In this document: in pieces, positions 44,601 through 54,100 of the stretch | Numbering within the stretch: the stretch's first letter is position 1 | How the letters are laid out: every line of letters begins with the position of its first letter | Translations under genes and position numbers: made by a program | The notes under the pieces: model-generated | What the model saw: only the letters and a program-made list of their open reading frames with translations | What the model was told of the DNA's origin: nothing | The model's database searches: none | From: Leptospira kmetyi serovar Malaysia str. Bejo-Iso9 | GTDB taxonomy: Bacteria; Spirochaetota; Leptospiria; Leptospirales; Leptospiraceae | Assembly (NCBI RefSeq): GCF_000243735.2 | Contig: NZ_AHMP02000001.1 | Coordinates: forward strand, 273,001 to 337,000 | DNA: 64,000 bases | Direction: 5' to 3'

Positions 44601-47600
44601 TCGATTCCCGTTTTAGAGAGAAAGGACCAAGGATCTTTCATAAACGATATGAACGAATTGACATGCCGTTTCGAAAGCGTCTTCACCCCTTCCGGAGCGT
44701 TGAAGTTTAGATTCTTGCGTTTGCCGATAATCTTTCGGATCGTAGCTTCCAGCTTCGGCTCGCGCTCTCTTTCCTCCAACGCCAGTAAAACCCTCAGATT
44801 CAGATAAGTCGATTTCGCATTCGGCACCAAAGAATTCAGTTTTTCTAATATTTTCGCGTAGGTTTCCCTTTCTTCTCTCTGGGTTTTATACGCACAGACG
44901 ATATTATAGAACGCCTCTCCTTGGTTCGGCACCCTCCGAAACGGAGTCCAGGGTTTGACTCCGTAAAATGAAAACACTTTTGCAAGCAGCTTGGAAGTGG
45001 ATTTATAAGGCATAAACCCTTCCGTATCCCAATTCAAAAGCGATCTCTGCAGTTCGCCGAAGTGAGAATGCATGGATCCGATATCGGAAGAGAACAATTT
45101 TCGGAGAGAAACGTTGTATTTGATAAAGAATTTTACAAAACTCTTCCATTCATCCGTTTCTTTTTGGTTCTTCAATATCGAATCCACATTCAATTGATTC
45201 AATAAGTATCCGATTTTTGAATTCGCCGTCTCTCCTTTGGAATAACCCAAAGTCCAGGAATAAAAGAAACGCAGAATTTCCTTTCTGGCTTCCGGCGTAT
45301 CGAGTTTCTTTTCAAAAACGGAATTCTCCGTATCCTCTCGCCCCGGAACTAAATTCCATTTTTTTAATATAGAAAATTCTTCCGAAATTGAATCGCTTTC
45401 GTCGATATCGGATAACGCATCGGTTTTCGTTTGCTCGGAGTTATCGGACGAAATTCGAACAAGCAACTCGCCTTCCGTAAAACTTTTACCCAGAATCTGA
45501 CCGGATGCTGTTTTGCCCCTTACGAGTTTATTTACGTTTCCGTTTTCCACGAGATAGTCCAACGTTCCGTCGATCGGGGCCCTCAAAACGGTTTCCATTT
45601 TCATCGCGGAGATCATAATCAACGCGTCTCCTTTGGAAACGATTCCCCCCTTTGCCCAAGTTTGATTTGTTTTCGGATCTTCGTAGATCTTTACGAACGT
45701 TCCTTGAAACGGAGACCTCAGAAATCCCTTTTCGTCCTGTCCTTCGCTTCGATCCTCGGAGCTGATTTTCAATCTGGCATAATGCAGTTTTCCGTCAGAG
45801 TTGCTCGTAAATCGAACGAGGTGAAAGTTCGGTTTCGCGTCGATTCGAACCGATACGGATCTGTTTTCGGATTCCGCAAGAAATTGTTTACCGTCCGCGG
45901 ACGATCGACTGATTCGAATCCGTTTGAGAGAAATTCTGTCACCGGCGATCCAAAATTCTCCGAGGCCCGTCCTCAACAAAAAACATTGATAACAAGAATC
46001 CTGAATCCAGATCTTATAGCGATTGGGAGAAGTCGATTCTTCGTTTGAATAGACGATTCTTGCCAAATCCCTTTCCCGAAACGTTTCGGATACGGCTTCG
46101 CCCGTCTGACGAATCGATTCTCCGATACAAGCGTATATCATGGACTCTTCCAGATGATCCGTCTTCGCGATCGTAAGTTCCGTGAACTCGTCGAGTAGAC
46201 GATTGTCATAGTCGCCTTGACGAAATCGATGATGCCTGAGTATCGCGAGCAACTGTTCTACGTTAGTCGTAATACCTCTTATATAGAGTTCGCTCAAAGC
46301 CCGTTCCATTCTTTGAAGCGCTTCGTTTCGATCCTTTCCGTAGGATACGAGTTTCCCCACCATGGGATCGAATTCTCCCGGAATCCGATCCCCCTTTTTG
46401 AATCCGAAGTCGCATCGGATTCCGTTGAAGGTCGGCAATTCCAATTCCTTGATTTTTCCGGGAGAAGGAGAATAGTTTTGAAACGGATCTTCGGCGTAGA
46501 TACGGCATTGGATGGAATGACTTCGTTCTCCGAATCTTTTTCTGAGTACGGTGCCGTATTGGATCTCATCGGGGCGATCGTCAAAAAGAAAGATCTGCCA
46601 CTTGGCCAAATCGATTCCAAGAGATTGATCGGTTACCGTGTATTCGACTTGAAGCCGAGTGTTCATTTCTAAAAATCCGAATTGGCCCGTTTCACGATCC
46701 AATAAAAATTCCACCGTGCCCGCGCCGCAGTCTTCGACATATCCGGAGATTTCGGCTAACTTCTCCGCATTGGAAAGAAGCTGTAATTGAACTCGATGAT
46801 CCAAAAAGGTTTCACCGGATTCTTCTATGATCTTTTGATTTCTTCTTTGAACCGCGCACTTTCGGATTCCGACCGCAACTCCGTTGAAAATCTGAATTTC
46901 AAAATGCGCCGGTTTCTCTATAAATTTTTCAAGATAGAACGTATCGTTCTCGTAAGAATTCTTACCGATCCGAGTCGCGCTTTCGATCGCGGGAGCGAGT
47001 TCTTCCGTCGTACGAACGACGAGCATTCCTTTCCCGCCTCCGCCTGCGTCCAGTTTGAGAATGACGGGAAATCCGATCCGTTCCGCTTCCGATTTTGCCT
47101 CTTCCAATCCTCGAATGGAACCGGAACCTTGAAAGAGAGGAATTCCGTTTTCGATCGCAAGACGACGCGCGTCTAATTTGTTCCCGACCTTACGCATCAC
47201 GGAAGCCTTCGGGCCCATGAATATGATTTCACGATTATAAAATTTTTCTATCTCTTGCAATCTTTCCACAAAACGGAAATCTTCGGATAGAAAACCGTAA
47301 CCCGGATAAACCGCGTTAGCACCGGTTTCGATCACCGCGGCGCAGATGACGGATATGTTTGCGTAGTTGCGAGCCTCTCCGATATAAACTACCTCGTTTG
47401 CGAACTCAAACCAGGATTGCCCCTTATCCTGATCCGCGACTACCGCAACGGATTGAATTCCCTCTTCTTGCAACGCGAGAATGAATCGTTTCGCAATCTC
47501 TCCGCGATTTGCGATCAATACTTTCTGAAGAATTCCGCTTCGTTTATTAAATTCGCCGTTTCGATTCTCCAGGTTTCTATTTTTATTTCTCAATTCTTCC

Positions 47601-47677
47601 CTGGACAATTCGATATCTCTAAAGTCGTTCGAATCGGTTCCCTCGGTTTCTTCCGTTTTCAGCATTTCATTTTTCAT
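41687..47677 (-). CDS. Giant single-chain biotin-dependent acyl-CoA carboxylase (BC-BCCP-central-CT)
   Basis: 1,996 residues. Biotin carboxylase fills about 48-520 ('LQKVLIANRGEIAKRF', ATP-grasp loop 'KLDAGGGGKGMLVV' near 215, 'GTVEFLLDRETGQFGFLEMNTRLQVEYTVTD'). The biotinyl domain follows, with its Lys in 'MISAMKMETV' near 691. About 780-1270 is a helical region with no recognised catalytic motif, in the position of the central region of eukaryotic acetyl-CoA carboxylase. Carboxyltransferase halves are at about 1270-1720 ('YLAAAYIAYRKDIPLYVWNDGAGANIKEG') and 1760-1990 ('GVIADQPKDGGAPDALG', 'LMLSDAPGFVPGTKQE'). Bacteria normally use separate subunits. It should make malonyl-CoA for the adjacent type I synthase, though a longer acyl-CoA substrate is possible. 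It starts 9 bases after the acpS stop, with AGGAA before the ATG. Confidence 0.9.
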   Translation of the reverse strand: MKNEMLKTEETEGTDSNDFRDIELSREELRNKNRNLENRNGEFNKRSGILQKVLIANRGEIAKRFILALQEEGIQSVAVVADQDKGQSWFEFANEVVYIGEARNYANISVICAAVIETGANAVYPGYGFLSEDFRFVERLQEIEKFYNREIIFMGPKASVMRKVGNKLDARRLAIENGIPLFQGSGSIRGLEEAKSEAERIGFPVILKLDAGGGGKGMLVVRTTEELAPAIESATRIGKNSYENDTFYLEKFIEKPAHFEIQIFNGVAVGIRKCAVQRRNQKIIEESGETFLDHRVQLQLLSNAEKLAEISGYVEDCGAGTVEFLLDRETGQFGFLEMNTRLQVEYTVTDQSLGIDLAKWQIFLFDDRPDEIQYGTVLRKRFGERSHSIQCRIYAEDPFQNYSPSPGKIKELELPTFNGIRCDFGFKKGDRIPGEFDPMVGKLVSYGKDRNEALQRMERALSELYIRGITTNVEQLLAILRHHRFRQGDYDNRLLDEFTELTIAKTDHLEESMIYACIGESIRQTGEAVSETFRERDLARIVYSNEESTSPNRYKIWIQDSCYQCFLLRTGLGEFWIAGDRISLKRIRISRSSADGKQFLAESENRSVSVRIDAKPNFHLVRFTSNSDGKLHYARLKISSEDRSEGQDEKGFLRSPFQGTFVKIYEDPKTNQTWAKGGIVSKGDALIMISAMKMETVLRAPIDGTLDYLVENGNVNKLVRGKTASGQILGKSFTEGELLVRISSDNSEQTKTDALSDIDESDSISEEFSILKKWNLVPGREDTENSVFEKKLDTPEARKEILRFFYSWTLGYSKGETANSKIGYLLNQLNVDSILKNQKETDEWKSFVKFFIKYNVSLRKLFSSDIGSMHSHFGELQRSLLNWDTEGFMPYKSTSKLLAKVFSFYGVKPWTPFRRVPNQGEAFYNIVCAYKTQREERETYAKILEKLNSLVPNAKSTYLNLRVLLALEEREREPKLEATIRKIIGKRKNLNFNAPEGVKTLSKRHVNSFISFMKDPWSFLSKTGIEKKEFLSSLQNEPALVLSDLSERVQARISDKIAYWKTKGKIRRLYSPISNHCLYHIERNENKEAIYLLIVLMDSDALTPVINEEGLSFCYGLETEAIRAASFLQGANVLYPVSSLRLEMIAFHKSPAATSSDSLNKTLEYEKIFNSASSMMEFFLHGPYDSLTLEIEEEVHCKDRFKTYSFFFRDGKLRMDLIGENDIRFPYSIEKDAKDSKLYEKGKWPLERWVEETFDASSYREILIPGLDFSKENLDPVLSSASQKVGAKIFFGKIAGAEALFFLKDSRVAGGATGDKEGKKYLAAAYIAYRKDIPLYVWNDGAGANIKEGMVALNRASEGFFINALLTHRVKAQEFRSAIEAHNDSVISNFLMELENVPDLNFKTYRSDERPNLCFVIAVGVGSSTGLDVYGSSQASIQVLLDEEQSYRVLTGSSVIESVTGEKLTNYEIGGAKVMGRGTGTVDFVANDKLHLISYLYRIQSILTRRETQRSDFQFKNLDSFDLFKNILSERKLKRIADGNEFLSVKETYSGSESLVAGLFSFGGTPIVALGPRTEFGFHSYAALIKAKESVRIAQKTNSGLMLVYCSKWFRSAYIENGNSLRARRDFQKLLQDFDRPLVHIVKHPEGLSLPELSSVGDVWILVRNEEDFGKEKSLRSLRFSAPEQCATITVASEEEAFSTASLIFNLLNIRDLKDCSNGQSDPKIPNDPSNPYDMETMVIREILDADSFLEFYKDDPGKSLITGLGRIGGKTIGVIADQPKDGGAPDALGTEKFRVFMEFLSKHDIPLLMLSDAPGFVPGTKQERLRIQQIGGESLDVNVLSANPVVSVVLRQNYGGRQIHAFSGFLRPGISYHALQDGTLAVMGAHSAFDLFQGANVSRLRKENKEAEIEILRKEFLDSFKEKAKAKNDARSTGVLDGVFASIGDLRSVVVTGLKNAEEKRNEWSQRRQSYSKGVVYSATGQNGRADDWENCVLP

Positions 47678-47686
47678 ATAATTTTC

Positions 47687-48091
47687 CTAATATTGTACCA
47701 AAACCTGAGACGCCGCGTAATCCTGCGTATGAGTGATCGTCAGACGTACGGAAATCAAATTGAGATCGGAAACATAGTCCATTAGTATTCCATAATATCG
47801 AAAGAACGGCCTTCCGTATTCGTCGTTTCGAATCTCCAGCTCCGCGTAATTGAAATTTAGATCGGGTTCTGCGTGCAAACGGCGCCCGTCCAACGCCTTC
47901 AAAAACGCTTCTTTCGCGGCGTATCTTCCGGAATAAAACGAGGCTCTTTGATCGGCGTTCTTGGAATTCGCTTTGGACTTTTCCCATTCCGTAAACGTTT
48001 TTTCGAAAAAGAAAGTTCCCCGATCCTTTAAAAAGGATTCAAATTCCGGAATATACACCATATCCATACCGATCGAATACGAACCGTTCAT
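47687..48091 (-). CDS. acpS: Holo-ACP synthase (4'-phosphopantetheinyl transferase, AcpS type)
   Basis: 134 residues with both AcpS signatures: 'IGMDMVYIPEFESFL' (GxDxV..xxF) at about 7-20 and the magnesium-binding 'SGRYAAKEAFLKAL' at about 54-67, then 'VRLTITHTQDYAASQVLV' at the end. AcpS moves phosphopantetheine from CoA to the Ser of acyl-carrier domains. The gene lies 18 bases after the type I synthase and 9 bases before the carboxylase, so it is very likely the dedicated activator of the synthase ACP domain. Mycobacterial fas is likewise followed by acpS, whereas fungal synthases carry the transferase as a fused domain. A second AcpS for a type II system would be expected elsewhere in the genome. 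Confidence 0.92.
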   Translation of the reverse strand: MNGSYSIGMDMVYIPEFESFLKDRGTFFFEKTFTEWEKSKANSKNADQRASFYSGRYAAKEAFLKALDGRRLHAEPDLNFNYAELEIRNDEYGRPFFRYYGILMDYVSDLNLISVRLTITHTQDYAASQVLVQY

Positions 48092-48109
48092 AATGTTTAC
48101 CTAATGTTC

Positions 48110-51100
48110 TTATTTCGAAACGAAGTAAGAGGACCGATAAGACGCGTCCAAAAGCGCGGATTCCTCGTCTTCTTCTTCAAAGTAAGAATGGGTTCTGCGT
48201 TCATAGAGCTGCGTCCCGTTGCCCAAACGAATTTCATTGTATCGATGGGTCGCATACTTTCCGCGTTCGCGGCATCGATCGATATAGGCTTCTCTTTCTT
48301 CTTCGTTCAAAATTCCCCAGAAAAAATTTCTATGAAGGAAAAGACAAAGAACTCCTATATGTCCGAAGCCGAGAGAAGTTAACATCCCCGCCTTCCAATG
48401 ATTTTTTCCGAAACGAATGGATTCGTCGCTGAATGCGATAAAAGAATACGGGTTCATATCGGAATCGACGTCGTCCAAGTTTCGATTGCCGGTGAGAATT
48501 CCCTCTTCCAAAGACTGAATGACTCCGATCGATTGCCACATCGCCGCACCCGCTTTCGAATGTCCCGTCAATGCCTTTTGTGAAACCACTGGAAGATTAT
48601 TCCCAGGTGTTCTGCCTAACGTAAGCATCAGCTTATGCAGCAAATTGTTTTCGTTCTTATCGTTCGCCTTTGTGGAAGTATCGTGTTTGTACGCGAATCC
48701 TATATCGTCCGCCTTCAGTCCGTAAGAATCCAAAGCGGATTGTAAGGGGGAAACTTCCGTTTTAGAATTGGCCGCCAAGGAAAGCAGACCGACGCCCGGA
48801 GCGGGAATCGAAGTTTGAATTCCATCAGTACGAGAACCCGCAAATCCGAGAAGACCGTAGAGCGGCAATCCCATCCGCAAAGCAACGTCCCCTCTCGCGA
48901 GAAGAACGACGCCGCCTCCTTGAGATTCCACGAAGCCGTTTCTTCGGACGTCGTTCGGACGACATACTTCGGAAGTAAGAATTCCTTGTTCGGCCATCTC
49001 ACTCGTGTTCGCCGTCGCGTTCATATCGCCGAAGCCGATCATACTTTCTTCAAGTGTGTCGTCGAACGCGCCCGCGATCATAAACTTAGCCTTACCCGCC
49101 AGGATCGCGTCCCGCGCAAGTTCGAGAGAAACGCCTCCGGTCGCACAGGCGGCGACCGGAGTCTGCATCGTTCCATAAATTCCCGCATACGAAGTGATCG
49201 CCCAAGCGGCGGTAACGTTGATCAACGATTCCTGCAGAGAATCGTGTTGTCTTTCTTCTCCGTGTCTGAAATCCAAAAACATACGTTTGATTTTTTTCAT
49301 ACCGCCCATACCCGATCCTACGCTGGAACCGGCTTGGCTCGGATGAATGTATTCAAACAGTTCAAACGGATCGAGACCTGCACGAAGATACGCTTCGCAA
49401 GTACAATACAAGTTATAAACCGTAATCGCATCGACCTGACGAATCAGATCTTTTGGAATTCCGTATTTTTCCGGGTCCCATCCGTCCGGAATCTGACCGG
49501 CGATTCTGCGTTGAATCCCTACGGCCTTTTTCACTTTCAAGACGGAACCCTTCTTGCGTTTGATGAACCATTTTTCCGTACTCGGGTTGTTGTATATCTC
49601 CGTGGTCTGAGGATCCGCCTTTCTAAATTCTTCCGCTTCCTCCGGTCCGCTGATCGGAATCATCAGATCCTCTTCCAAAACAACGTCCGCAAAAACCGCG
49701 ATCTCCGTCGGATCGTATCCCGAACTCGTATGATCTACGATTCTGATTCCGGAATGTTCGAGGATCTCCTTCTCGTATTTTTCTTTGATCTGCCATTCGG
49801 GAATCGCTTCTCCCGTTTTCGCGTCGGTCCAAACCTTTCCGTTTTGCCCGCTCTGATAACGGATATAACCCATATTCCAAGCGAGTTCGACGCAGGATTC
49901 CAAAGAAAAGGTTCCGTTCTTCTCCAATTCCCAACGTGTAAGAGAACTTCCCGCGGGACCTACTTCTGCATAACCCACCACACAGACAAGATCCTGGGGT
50001 CGAAGATTCGAAATCGGTTTGAATTCGGCTAACGTTTCTTCCGAAGGAACTTCGGGAAAACGGAGACCTTGTTTTGGAAGAGCCTTAATCTTTCGATGGA
50101 ACGAGGAAGATACATTCAATTTTTGGAATATACTTTGGATTTCTCCGTTCTTTTTCATCTGCGCGACAAGATCCGTACGGATCTTCGTCAAAATCTCGCC
50201 GAGATTTTCAACGTTACCCAACCCGCCGGTAAAATCCGCCTTCACGACATCCGGTAAAAGATTACTTGCGCTCAAAGCGGAAAGACAGGAAATCAAAAGC
50301 CCCATTTCCGAACGAGAAAAAGTTCTGACCTCGGTTTTTGATTCTAAAACGGGAGCCAAAAGATCGTTCGCTTCCATCAATCCCGTACCTCTTACCCAAC
50401 CGATCACTGCGCCCAAAATCCGAACGGAGTTTCCCCAATCCGCGGCTTCGGAATATCTTTTGCGAAAAAGAGTTTCCAATCCGATTTTTGTTTCGGCATA
50501 CATACCATCCCTGCCGAAAATCCCGTGATTCGGAGAAAGAGGCAGAATGACGTTGAGCTTGGAATTCTGCTCTCCGATATTTTTTCTCAACTTGCCGAGT
50601 TCACCGATCAACTTCTCGACGCCGAGGAGCATCACTCGGATGGAAACAAGGGAAGAATCATCCAAACTCGAAACGGAATTTTCTTCTCCGACTGCGGCAA
50701 ACGGAATCAGGAAATCGGGATTCCACTTTCTTTCTCCGAGCCAATCGGTAAGTGAACGGATATCCGCCAAGGAACCCTGAGAGAATGGAACGATTTCAAG
50801 ACTCGAATCTTGGGACCCGTATTTTTGATAGAGCTCTCTAAGAATTCGAATCCGCGTAGAAGAATAAGAAGTGGTCGTAAGCAGGACCTCCGCCCCGCCC
50901 GAAAGAAAGGCTTTCACGACCTCCCACGCAATCGAACCCGGACCCGCTCCGGTAACCAGAACCTTTTTACCGGAGAACGATATTCCCGACTCGCAAAGCT
51001 CGTTGAGAATTTTAGAATATTCTAAAGTTATTTTTTCGTTTTTCGAAAAGCTGGAACCGAAATCCGAACTCGTCTCTAAATGAAAATTCCCCGAAAGAAC

Positions 51101-54100
51101 GGACGCCGGGCTCTTGGAAATCTTTCGTTCTTCACAAACGATAGAGCCGTCCGTTCCTTTTTTTAGTATAGGACTGTGGACGACTTTCGGATATACGAAC
51201 ACAGAAGGTTTGCCTTTCTTGGATTGAATCCATTGTTTCAAATTGGAGAACTGACGACCGGCGTTCAAATACGATTCTTTCTTTTCCGTACCGGAGGAAC
51301 TTTGAGCCTTGCGATCCAAGTATCCTTCCCAGTAATTCACGATCTCGTAGATCTCCGGGCTTTGATGATTTCCCAAGTAAAGAAAATCCTCGTTTGAAAA
51401 TTCCCGGATCTCCCCTCTTAAAAACGCGGCCGCTCGAACGAGAATTCGTTTCTTTGCCCATTGTTTCGAGTTTCGAAACGAAACGAACTTCTTCTCCGTA
51501 AACGCGGGCGTAATATCGTCGGCCTTTTTAAGAAGAACGGATCGCGCTTCTTCGATCGACTTCAGATCTTGTATTAAGAATTCTGAATATGGATCATCGT
51601 CGAGGAGGCGTTTTCTCAGATCGCGCAACGACTTGGCAAAAAGCCCTTCCAGTCCGAAATATTTTCGCTCCAAGGCCTCGAGGGCCGCGGAATCCACTGT
51701 TCCCCCTCCGGTAGCGTTTGAAAAAGCGGAACGTTTCGGAATCTGCACCTTTTTTAAAACTGCAAATTGATCGACCGCCTGATCGAGCCAGCGCGCGGCT
51801 TCTTTTGCGTTTGCAAGTCTCGCTTTCAGGCCGATCGCGCTTAACTTTCCGCTTCTGAGAGAATCGCCTTCTCTTGCAATCAAAGGAAGTTGAAGGATGA
51901 ACGCGAACACTCCTTGTTCATTTAACAATCTTTCTTCTTTGAGGTGTTGAAAAATTTCCTTTCTGCCGTAGTCCGGCGGGAAGAATTTTTTGAGAACTTC
52001 TTCGAACGCGCTTCTTAAGTAAGGCCCCGGTTGTTCATAAGGCATTCTTTCTTCCAAAACTTTTACGAAATCTTTGAGCGGTTTTTCATGCGCCCCTTCC
52101 AATGCGTTCGTCTTAAACTCGACTCCGATATCGGCGAGCGCCTGATTTCGTTTGGAAGAATTTCCGCCGAACAAATCGTCGATGGTTTCGGTTTCCAAAA
52201 TTTCGTCGATTCTGACGCTCGCCTTCAAAGCAAGTAAGGAAAAAAGCGCGTCCTTTCTTTCCAGAGAAATCGAAGGAGAATCCAAAGATTCGGACACGTT
52301 ACGCGCGCTTTCATCCGTGGACTTCACTCGAGTCGGCGTAACCGAAACGACTTCCTGCGTTTCCGGAGAATCGATTCGTTCCTCTTCTTCCGATTCGGGA
52401 ATCGAAATTTTCCAAACCGCTTCTTCCACATCTTCTTTTTCGTAAAAAACTTCGTTTCTGTTTTCTTCGATATGTAGAACTTGATAAAGGGATGAATCGC
52501 TTTTGTCCTTGAGGGTCTGTCTCGCCATTCCGGCCAGATCTCCTCTTGCACCGATATCGATGAGACGTCTGGTTCCTAAGCGGTCGAAAAGAATTTCTTG
52601 AGATCGGATCCACTGAACGGGCATTGCAAATTGAAAGGCAAGTAGCTCGATCAACAAGAGACGTCTGGTTTCGTTGTTATCTCTTTCTTTATGAGAAAGT
52701 TTTAACAGATCGGATGCGACCTGACTTCCCGCCGTTTGAAAAACCGATTGCAAAAATTCGTCCGAAAGCCCGAAGGGAAGCGCCACCAAATTCGGAATAT
52801 ATCTTCCGTCCAAATCTCTGAGCGGAAGATCCGGGCCTATATTCGCTTCCAAAGTTTTTCTAAACTCGGGAACTCCGGAAATCAGCACGCGAGAATGAAA
52901 CGGAACGTCGATTCCTTCCAGACGAATCGTGGTCTTTTTGCCTCTTGCGAATTTTTTGCACTTTTCTTCCAATAACTCGAGAGCCTGAATATTTCCGGTC
53001 ACCGAATATTGCTTATCTCGAATATTATAATTTACTACTTCTAAGTGAAGTCCGGATTCTTGTTTGGCTTCTTCCACGAGTTCGAGAATCTTGTTTTCAT
53101 ACAAACCTACGTGTCTGTTTCCGAGTACGACGCTCATGGCATACGAACTCTTACCCTGTTCGTCTCGGGGGACCAAACTCTGCATCGTCAATCCGCGGTT
53201 GAATACGATTTTGAAAACGTTCTCGGGATGGATAAACTCCCGCGCGGATAACGCGGAAAATTCTCCGAGAGAATGTCCCGCAAACGGAGATCCGACCTTG
53301 AGATATCCGCGTTTTTTTAAGATCGCCCAGTCCGCCAAGGACTTCGCGACTAACGCGACTTGAGTAAACTGAGTGAGGTTCAAAACGCCCTTCGGATGCA
53401 CCCAATCTTTTCCTCCGCAGCGAATGGAAGTGGGATTGTTCTTTACCACTTCAAGAAGAGAAAACCCGAGTTCCGAAACCGCGACCTTTTCCGCGGATGC
53501 CCAGACTTCTTTCGCTTCTGAAAATTCTTCCAGAAGTTTCATTCCCATTCCCTGAGATTGGGAACCCTGTCCCGTAAATACGTAGGCGGTTTTCGGAGGA
53601 CGAATCCGTGCGTTCGCGCGCAACTTCACGTCTTTATTCCGATTTTCTAATGTGATTTCGAGAACCATGTCACCCGAATTCTGCGCGACGTGATACGCTT
53701 CCAATTTCAATTCTTCTCCCGGAAAAACCGGACCTTCGAAGTACTCCCGAAAGGAGATCATTCTGGAAGAATCGCCGTCGCAAACGTATCGAATCAATCG
53801 ATTGACAACTTGAGAGGACGTCCAAAGTCCGTGAACGATCGGACGTTCCCAACCTCCCATCTTCGCGAAACGAATATCGGTGTGAATCGGATTCGCGTCG
53901 CCCGACGCGGCGGAATAGGAAGTCATGTCTTCCGGCGCTTGAAACACGTCGGAAAGAATTCTATATTTTTTTTGTAGAGGAATCGTAGGATCGGCTTCCT
54001 GATAGACCTTAAATAACCGATCAAACGAAGAATCCGCTTGCGGAGAAGTTTTTTCGTCTATTAGAAAACTGCCATATAATATTTCACTCATACGGCTGTT

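Noticed and set aside
45431..46048. Forward open frame of 205 codons opposite the carboxylase
   Set aside because: Antisense to the biotin carboxylase and biotinyl region and without start signal or family features.
48815..50032. Forward open frame of 405 codons opposite the ketosynthase region
   Set aside because: The translation is Arg/Phe/Ser-rich without recognisable motifs and lies fully antisense to the conserved synthase domains; long antisense frames are expected in this codon usage.
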